From contig CBDUPF010000148.1 in assembly GCA_965369035.1 (NCBI GenBank), positions 1-9,685 on the forward strand: DNA of 9,685 nucleotides, given 5' to 3'. Within the stretch, counting starts at the first letter, position 1. Every line of letters starts with the position of its first letter. The notes beneath the pieces were generated by a model. That model did no database searches and was not told where the DNA came from. It worked only from the letters and a program-made list of their open reading frames with translations. Source of the stretch: Aliishimia sp965369035. GTDB lineage: Bacteria > Pseudomonadota > Alphaproteobacteria > Rhodobacterales > Rhodobacteraceae. Made by a program: the position numbers and the translations under genes. Shown here piece after piece: positions 6,053-9,685 of the stretch.

Positions 6053-6802
6053 ATGATCGACCCGACTTTCGCCAATACCGGATTTCTGGACCGGGTGCAG
6101 CCTGACGCGCACATCACCCGATACCAGGTGCTTGGCGAACGGTCGTCGGGCACGAATTTCGCCAAGCGGTTGCTGGGACGGAATTCGGGCCTAAGCCCTT
6201 CGGAGGAGCTCGGGTGGAAGCACGGGTTTTCGCAAGCCTCCGCCATTCCCCCCGACCTCGCTGTCATCGGCATCGTGCGGCGCGCCGACGACTGGGCTCG
6301 GTCCATGCACGTCCGGCCTTGGCATTGCACCGCGGAGATGCAGCAACTTGAGTTCGCGGATTTCATCCGGGCCGAATGGGATACCCGCGTCGACAGGACA
6401 CAATATTTCGCGGGGGCGAAGGACGCGGGGCTCGCGGGCCAGCCGTTGCAGCACGACCGTCATCCGTTGACCGGCCGGCGCTTTGCCAATCTTTTCGACC
6501 TGCGCCGCGCCAAGCTGGAGGGGCTGCTGAGCTACCTGGCGCGTGACTGCAGCTTTGTTCTGCTGCGGATGGAAACCCTGACCGGCGACCCCGAGACCAC
6601 GCTCGACCGGATACTGGAGGTTCTGGGACAGCCCGCGCGCACCGGTGACCTGCGCCCGGTGGTGAAGCGTCTGGGAACCCGGTTCAGACCCGCGGTCGAC
6701 GCCCGCCCCCCGACACCGGAGCAGATGTCTGACGAGGATCTCGACCATCTGCGCGAATATGTCGACGCATCCCGGGAACAGGCGCTCGGGTACGAATACT
6801 GA
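6053..6802 (+). CDS. Putative P-loop sulfotransferase-like protein
   Basis: 249 aa, soluble. YQVLGERSSGTNFAKRLLGRN (24-44) resembles the 5'-phosphosulfate-binding loop of PAPS-dependent sulfotransferases. GWKHGF (54-59) follows, and then VIGIVRRADDWARSMHVRPWH (71-91), which resembles the strand and helix binding the 3'-phosphate (Arg and Ser in R-x(6)-S spacing). FANLFDLRRAKLEGLLSYL (144-162) and FVLLRMETL (168-176) also look family-conserved. I recognise a bacterial family with a GER(S/C)SGTN signature, usually called sulfotransferase or hypothetical protein; activity is unproven. The ATG at 6053 has a loose RBS (AGGCGGA, 10 nt upstream). An upstream TTG start at 5960 is rejected because it would put the TATAAT inside the gene. 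It diverges from a glycosyltransferase gene, so a role in modifying a glycan is a fair guess. It ends 39 bp before the converging tRNA. Confidence 0.65.
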   Translation: MIDPTFANTGFLDRVQPDAHITRYQVLGERSSGTNFAKRLLGRNSGLSPSEELGWKHGFSQASAIPPDLAVIGIVRRADDWARSMHVRPWHCTAEMQQLEFADFIRAEWDTRVDRTQYFAGAKDAGLAGQPLQHDRHPLTGRRFANLFDLRRAKLEGLLSYLARDCSFVLLRMETLTGDPETTLDRILEVLGQPARTGDLRPVVKRLGTRFRPAVDARPPTPEQMSDEDLDHLREYVDASREQALGYEY

Positions 6803-6841
6803 AGCGGCTGTTCCGACACGCGACAAGGGATTTGGTGGAAG

Positions 6842-6918
6842 TGGCGCGGTTGACGGGGCTCGAACCCGCGACCCCCGGCGTGACAGGCCGGTACTCTAAC
6901 CAACTGAGCTACAACCGC
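6842..6918 (-). tRNA. tRNA-Asp (GTC)
   Basis: 77 nt including an encoded CCA (6842-6844 on the plus strand reads TGG). Read on the minus strand: acceptor GCGGTTG pairs with CAACCGC, discriminator G; D-stem GCTC pairs with GAGT (one G-T); anticodon stem CCGGC/GCCGG closes the loop CTGTCAC, anticodon GTC at 6882-6884; T-stem GCGGG/CCCGT with loop TTCGAGC. Anticodon GTC gives aspartate. It stands alone, with its own promoter 12-40 bp upstream. I saw no duplicate of the tRNA 3' end elsewhere in the window, so there is no sign of an integrated element here. Confidence 0.97.
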
Positions 6919-6929
6919 GCGTGTCGGGC

Positions 6930-6958
6930 GGGATACGGCAGACGAACAAGCGCGTCAA
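6930..6958 (-). promoter_or_regulatory. Promoter of tRNA-Asp
   Basis: On the minus strand TTGACG (6953-6958) and TATCCC (6930-6935) are separated by exactly 17 bp. Transcription would begin around 6922-6924, a few bases before the mature 5' end at 6918. Position and spacing fit a strong tRNA promoter with a very short leader. Confidence 0.75.
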
Positions 6959-6995
6959 TGCCGAAATGCGCGGGTTCAAAAACTTTTCTGGCGAC

Positions 6996-7013
6996 CGGTA
7001 ACAGTTCGGTAAC
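6996..7013. repeat. CGGTAAC direct repeat with 11-bp period
   Basis: CGGTAAC at 6996-7002 and again at 7007-7013, separated by AGTT, giving a period of 11 bp (one helical turn). It lies between the tRNA-Asp promoter and the response regulator gene (start 7159). Tandem half-sites of this period are typical of OmpR/PhoB-class regulators; the sequence is not a site I can name. Confidence 0.45.
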
Positions 7014-7045
7014 CTTTCGCGGGCAGACCCGTGCCGACTGGAGTT

Positions 7046-7058
7046 GATACGTCGTATC
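7046..7058. promoter_or_regulatory. Palindrome upstream of the response regulator gene
   Basis: GATACG-T-CGTATC is a perfect 6-bp dyad around one base, about 100 bp before the response regulator ATG. It could be an operator. It does not match the FNR box (TTGAT-N4-ATCAA), although TTGAT begins at 7044. No clear -35/-10 pair for the response regulator could be assigned nearby. Confidence 0.35.
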
Positions 7059-7158
7059 CTGCCTTCCGCCCGGTTCATTTGGCGGCATGGCGGGGTCGGC
7101 CGATCCGCAAGTCCGTACCAACACAGACCGGTCCGAACCGGCAACCAAAGAGGCGCTC

Positions 7159-7566
7159 ATGTCAGATCACCCTCTGGGCACCGTCCTGATCATCGACGAT
7201 GAAAACATCGACCAGTACCAGTATCATCGCGTTCTCAAGAAATCCGGCATGGCTGCCGAGATCGTGACGTTTGATCTGGCCACAGATGCGCTGGACTGGC
7301 TGCAAGAACACCCCGACCGGCAAGTCGACCTGATCCTGCTGGACATGAACATGCCACGGATGAACGGAATCGAATTCCTGGATGCTGCCTCGGTCCGTTT
7401 GCGCTCCATGGGGACTCGGGTCCTTGTCATGCTGACGACCGAGTTGAGCGAGCGTGACCGCGTGCGGGTGGAGGTGTTCGAGGAGGTAGGCGCCTTGTTC
7501 GAGAAGCCGCTGACTCAGGAGCACCTGGACCAGGCGAGACTGCAACTGGAAGGTCAGCGCGCCTGA
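7159..7566 (+). CDS. Single-domain response regulator (Rcp1-like receiver)
   Basis: 135 aa made only of a CheY-like receiver domain. Acidic pocket D13/D14 in VLIIDDENID; phosphoacceptor Asp62 in LILLDMNMPRMNG; switch Thr93 in VMLTTEL; Lys116 in GALFEKPLT. No DNA-binding or enzymatic output domain follows, so it must act by protein contact or as a phosphate relay or sink. The pattern resembles the Rcp1-type receivers that partner phytochrome-like kinases. The ATG at 7159 has AGAGG 5 nt upstream; a longer frame from 7087 adds a 24-residue polar tail not seen in receivers. It converges on a soluble histidine kinase gene 60 bp away, its most likely partner. Confidence 0.92.
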   Translation: MSDHPLGTVLIIDDENIDQYQYHRVLKKSGMAAEIVTFDLATDALDWLQEHPDRQVDLILLDMNMPRMNGIEFLDAASVRLRSMGTRVLVMLTTELSERDRVRVEVFEEVGALFEKPLTQEHLDQARLQLEGQRA

Positions 7567-7567
7567 C

Positions 7568-7587
7568 CGCTGCCATCAGGGGCAGCG
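7568..7587. terminator. Hairpin between converging response regulator and kinase genes
   Basis: CGCTGCC (7568-7574), loop ATCAGG, GGCAGCG (7581-7587): a 7-bp GC-rich stem starting 2 bp after the response regulator stop. No T-tract follows on either strand, so it is at best a weak or factor-assisted bidirectional terminator. Confidence 0.45.
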
Positions 7588-7626
7588 CGGCGCATTTCCA
7601 GAAGGAATCCAGGAAGAGATGACGGC

Positions 7627-8406
7627 TCAGTCGGCTGCGGGCGGATTGTCCGGCAGCTCGGCGTCCGTCAGACGGACACGCAGGCAGAACCCGCGTCCAT
7701 CCGGGCCGGACCCTGCCCAGACCTCGCCCTTGTAGTGTTCGGCGATCCGCTGGATGATTGCCAGCCCCATGCCGCTGCCTTCGACCTCGTCGCGCCGCCG
7801 GAGCATCGACATCGGACGGAAGATCCGCTGAATGTCGGCGTCTGCCACGCCCGGGCCATCGTCGACGAAGGTCAGCGTCACGCTGTCCCAGTCGCGTTCG
7901 CCCGAAATGGTGAGGGTCGTGCCGTTTTGGTCGCCGTGCTTTGCCACGTTGTCGATGACGCACTTCACAAGCACGAATGCGTCCCGCGACCCGATGGAGA
8001 GAGTGGGCAAATCGCCGTCGATCCGCACGCTCACATGCTCAGGCAGGGGGCATTCCTCGACAACGTCGTCGATCAGACCGCGCATCGGAAATTCCATCAC
8101 GTTCTGAAGACGGCCGATACGGGAGTAGACGAGGAGATCGAGCAGCATCCGGTCAAGACGGCGGGCGTGGCGTTCGAGCAGGTCAAAGCTCTCCGCGACG
8201 TCTTCGGACACCTGCACGCCTTCTTTCTCGAGATCCTCGCGCAGCCAGAGCGGAATTTCCGTCAGGGCGCGTGCGGAACTGCGCAGGTCATGCGATACGA
8301 GATAGACGAAGCCATCAGGATCGGAAGCCGTTGCAAAGGGTTCGATGAAGCTCAGATCGTCTTCTGTCTCATCGTTGCGAACGGCTTGCAGTTTCGTCGC
8401 CGACAT
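7627..8406 (-). CDS. Soluble sensor-less histidine kinase
   Basis: 259 aa. HisKA-type dimerisation helix with the phosphoacceptor His39 in YLVSHDLRSSARALTEIP (35-52), second helix ERHARRLDRMLLDLLVYSRIG (78-98), then a HATPase domain: N-box KCVIDNVAKHG (N153), G1 DDGPGV (182-187), F-box IFRPM (195-199), and G2 EGSGMGLAI (209-217). There is no membrane helix and only about 30 residues precede the HisKA helix, so no room for a sensor domain: the input must come from a partner protein or from expression level. The ATG at 8406 is chosen for its RBS (GGGAG, 7 nt); GTG 8460 and ATG 8445 in the same frame lack one. It converges on a receiver-only response regulator. A CtrA-type box lies about 90 bp upstream. 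It resembles the kinase module of bacteriophytochrome-like proteins. Confidence 0.9.
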   Translation of the reverse strand: MSATKLQAVRNDETEDDLSFIEPFATASDPDGFVYLVSHDLRSSARALTEIPLWLREDLEKEGVQVSEDVAESFDLLERHARRLDRMLLDLLVYSRIGRLQNVMEFPMRGLIDDVVEECPLPEHVSVRIDGDLPTLSIGSRDAFVLVKCVIDNVAKHGDQNGTTLTISGERDWDSVTLTFVDDGPGVADADIQRIFRPMSMLRRRDEVEGSGMGLAIIQRIAEHYKGEVWAGSGPDGRGFCLRVRLTDAELPDNPPAAD

Positions 8407-8482
8407 ACTGTCGCTCCCGCTTGATCGGTTCCGACGCTTGTCCATCGGGCAATTTTTCACTTCCAGTTGCGTTTAGTGACTC

Positions 8483-8512
8483 GGTGGCGTTAATAAGTCG
8501 TTAACAGCCACC
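8483..8512. promoter_or_regulatory. CtrA-type box inside a larger dyad, upstream of the histidine kinase
   Basis: TTAA (8490-8493), seven bases, TTAAC (8501-8505) matches the alphaproteobacterial CtrA motif TTAA-N7-TTAAC. It also matches the Rhodobacterales form TTAAC-N5-GTTAAC with one mismatch (TTAAT...GTTAAC). Read from the other strand it is again TTAA-N7-TTAAC. The symmetry extends outward: GGTGGC (8483-8488) and GCCACC (8507-8512), with one unpaired A, so 11 bp of stem surround a 7-bp centre. The box lies 84-100 bp before the kinase ATG and 65 bp after the hisA-like stop. I could not place a clear -10 element. Confidence 0.65.
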
Positions 8513-8556
8513 GCGATCGTGATCTTGACGTCGCGTCAGAATTTCGAGTGATCGCG
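8512..8556. repeat. Nested inverted repeats downstream of the hisA-like gene
   Basis: Outer arms CGCGATC (8512-8518) and GATCGCG (8550-8556) enclose TGACG-TCG-CGTCA (8526-8538). It directly adjoins the CtrA-type dyad, so most of the 163-bp gap between the hisA-like gene and the kinase consists of inverted repeats. It could form the 3' structure of the hisA-like transcript or hold further protein sites. No T-tract for an intrinsic terminator. Confidence 0.35.
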
Positions 8557-8569
8557 TACATCCGGCGGC

Positions 8570-9313
8570 TCAGATGAACTCCGCAACGGGCTCCGTCTGG
8601 GGTTTCGAGATCTCCAGCGCGTCCTTGAGGCTCACCGTCTTCTGGAACAGCGCCCGACCAAGCATCGCGCCCGAAATGTTCGGAACGTAGTTCAGCCGCG
8701 CCACGTCATCGACTGTCCGGATGACACCGTTGGCGATCACGGGAGAGCGGGCGATCTCGGCAAGGCCCGACACCACGCCCAGTTGCGCGTCGTAATCGCC
8801 GATGTCGCTTTCGATATCCGTCACGACGATCCCGGCAAGCGGCGCGTCGTTGTAGGCCTTGATGAAATCCTCGGGCGCATACGCGCTTTGCGTGCGCCAG
8901 CCGTCGATCATCACGTGTCCCTTCCAGACATCGACGGAGAGGACGATCTGATCCGGATAGGTCTTGGCGAGCGCCTTTACCGTCACCGGGTCCTGTGTCG
9001 CGAGGGTGGAAATCACGATGCGTCCCACGCCCTTGTCGATCCAGCGCGACACACTGTCCGCCGTGCGGAAACCGCCGGCCAGCTGAACCGGGATCCCGAC
9101 GGAGCGAATGATCTCGACCACGAGGTCGGCGTTCCGGTTGCCGCCATCGACTCCGTCAAGATCGGTCAGGTGCATCCATTCGGCGCCGTCCGCCGCCCAG
9201 GACCGCGCCGTTTCCACCGGGTCGACATGCCAGATCGACGCCTCCTCGATACGGCCACGTGTCAGGGACACGCAGCGACCGCCCAGAAGTTCCATAGTCG
9301 GATAGATCATCAT
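8570..9313 (-). CDS. HisA-like TIM-barrel protein (possible paralogue of phosphoribosyl-ProFAR isomerase)
   Basis: 247 aa from this start. Clearly of the HisA/HisF (beta/alpha)8-barrel family; numbering below counts from the upstream ATG at 9319: MIYPTMELLGGRCVSLTRG (4-22), WMHLTDLDGV (48-57), VQLAGGFR (78-85), LSVDVWKGHVMIDGW (127-141), IVVTDIESD (164-172), VIANGVIRT (194-202), GAMLGRALF (217-225). HisA isomerises ProFAR to PRFAR in histidine synthesis. Features unlike a standard HisA: the catalytic Asp of the first strand (P-x-x-D-L) is Glu10; LGGGIR reads LAGGFR; and the phosphate loop ASGGV reads ANGVI. The second Asp (D130) and Thr167 remain. No his gene is beside it, so it may be a paralogue with another substrate. 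Three ATGs (9319, 9313, 9310) are possible; I took 9313, 9 nt from AAGGAGG and matching the family start. Probably follows the GNAT gene in one transcript. Confidence 0.8.
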   Translation of the reverse strand: MMIYPTMELLGGRCVSLTRGRIEEASIWHVDPVETARSWAADGAEWMHLTDLDGVDGGNRNADLVVEIIRSVGIPVQLAGGFRTADSVSRWIDKGVGRIVISTLATQDPVTVKALAKTYPDQIVLSVDVWKGHVMIDGWRTQSAYAPEDFIKAYNDAPLAGIVVTDIESDIGDYDAQLGVVSGLAEIARSPVIANGVIRTVDDVARLNYVPNISGAMLGRALFQKTVSLKDALEISKPQTEPVAEFI

Positions 9314-9322
9314 GGCCATCGT

Positions 9323-9329
9323 CCTCCTT
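9323..9329 (-). promoter_or_regulatory. Strong ribosome binding site of the hisA-like gene
   Basis: AAGGAGG on the minus strand, the best Shine-Dalgarno in the window. It is 3 nt from the first ATG (9319), 9 nt from the second (9313) and 12 nt from the third (9310), so the second fits best; the difference is only 2-3 residues. Confidence 0.75.
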
Positions 9330-9349
9330 CGTGGAAATCACCCGTCCTT

Positions 9350-9685
9350 CTACCGGACAGATCCGACAGTACCACAGGTTGTAGCGCCTTCCAAAAGATT
9401 GCGCGGACCACCGGGCGGTGTCTTTCGAAACATCAAATGGACCGTCTCGTCCCGAAAATCCTCGCTGCGCAGCAGCGCGTATCCGAGCCTCTCTGCGATC
9501 GACCGCGAATGCTCGTCTTCCGGTGCGATCTTGCAGACCAGCGGGCCGGTCACGACGCGGTCGAACCAGTCATGCGCGGCCTGCGCGGCGTCGGCGGCCA
9601 GACCCTGGCCCTGAACTTCCGGGTGCAGCACCCATGCTGCCTCGGGATAGGCGTCGAAATCTTCCCCCAGCCCGGCACGGCCCAG
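9350..9685 (-). CDS. GNAT-family N-acetyltransferase (RimJ/RimL type), C-terminal part
   Basis: 111 C-terminal residues; the 5' end is outside the window. The frame is open to the window edge and reads LGRAGLGEDFDAYPEAAWVLHPEVQGQGLA, which is the central GNAT strand followed by the acetyl-CoA pyrophosphate loop (VQGQGLA, the Q/R-x-x-G-x-G/A motif). Next come a helix (ADAAQAAHDWF) and EDEHSRSIAERLGYALL, the usual N-S-R/A-x-LGF end motif. A short polar tail (PPGGPRNLLEGATTCGTVGSVR) follows the fold. It acetylates an amine of a protein or small molecule; the substrate cannot be told. A GTG at 9631 lies inside the CoA motif region and is not the start. The stop is about 36 bp before the hisA-like gene on the same strand. 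Confidence 0.9.
   Translation of the reverse strand: MGRAGLGEDFDAYPEAAWVLHPEVQGQGLAADAAQAAHDWFDRVVTGPLVCKIAPEDEHSRSIAERLGYALLRSEDFRDETVHLMFRKTPPGGPRNLLEGATTCGTVGSVR

Noticed and set aside
5203..6366. 387-residue open frame on the minus strand across the glycosyltransferase gene and the divergent gene
   Set aside because: It runs in another frame through the coding sequence of the glycosyltransferase and antisense to the sulfotransferase-like gene; composition is Arg/Gly/Pro/Ala-rich with no domain. A by-product of high GC.
6842..6918. tRNA-Asp as attachment site of an integrated element
   Set aside because: No integrase, no direct repeat of the tRNA 3' end seen, and both flanks look like ordinary host genes.
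6996..7046. EcfG-type (general stress) promoter upstream of the response regulator
   Set aside because: GGTAAC only approximates the GGAAC -35, and the nearest GTT is too far away for the usual spacing.
7044..7058. FNR/FnrL box at TTGATACGTCGTATC
   Set aside because: The right half does not give ATCAA with N4 spacing; the symmetry is GATACG-T-CGTATC instead.
1..9685. CRISPR array, insertion sequence or toxin-antitoxin/defence module
   Set aside because: No regularly spaced repeats, transposase motifs or small paired toxin/antitoxin frames were found on either strand.

Overview
The window reads as a chromosomal stretch of a high-GC alphaproteobacterium, most probably a member of the Rhodobacterales (Roseobacter/Paracoccaceae-type). 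The grounds are the order pcm - nlpD-like - AAA+ ATPase - tatC - tatB - tatA, the codon use, a good match to a CtrA box (TTAA-N7-TTAAC), and strongly Rhodobacteraceae-like protein sequences. This affiliation is judged from recalled family sequences, not from a search.

Left part (1-4070), envelope and export block. The end of pcm (protein-L-isoaspartate methyltransferase) is followed by a lipoprotein with two LysM domains and a degenerate LytM/M23 domain (NlpD type). It converges, with only 9 bp between, on a leftward operon tatA-tatB-tatC-ATPase. In that operon tatB/tatC and tatC/ATPase overlap by 4 bp (ATGA, GTGA). Tat exports folded proteins, which in enterobacteria include the amidases AmiA and AmiC; NlpD-type proteins activate such amidases, so the two halves may be linked in function.

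Middle (4071-6802), regulatory and surface-glycan genes. A 276-bp divergent spacer holds a perfect 9-bp inverted repeat and a mutually exclusive pair of hairpins. It leads to a YafY-type HTH/WYL regulator. A leftward family-2-like glycosyltransferase and a rightward P-loop sulfotransferase-like gene follow, diverging from a 125-bp spacer that contains TATAAT.

Right part (6842-9685). tRNA-Asp(GTC) lies on the minus strand with a good sigma-70-like promoter. A single-domain response regulator (+) then converges on a soluble histidine kinase (-); upstream of the kinase lies a near-palindromic CtrA-type box. Further right, also on the minus strand, are a HisA-like TIM barrel with an altered catalytic position and the 3' part of a GNAT acetyltransferase, probably co-transcribed.

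I see no insertion sequence, phage gene, CRISPR array or defence island. Most of the window is core genome. The less ordinary parts are the CtrA-box kinase with its output-less response regulator, the HisA paralogue, the Tat-coupled ATPase of unknown function, a possible one-base frame break in pcm, and several unassigned operator-like repeats. None amounts to demonstrable evidence of a new system.
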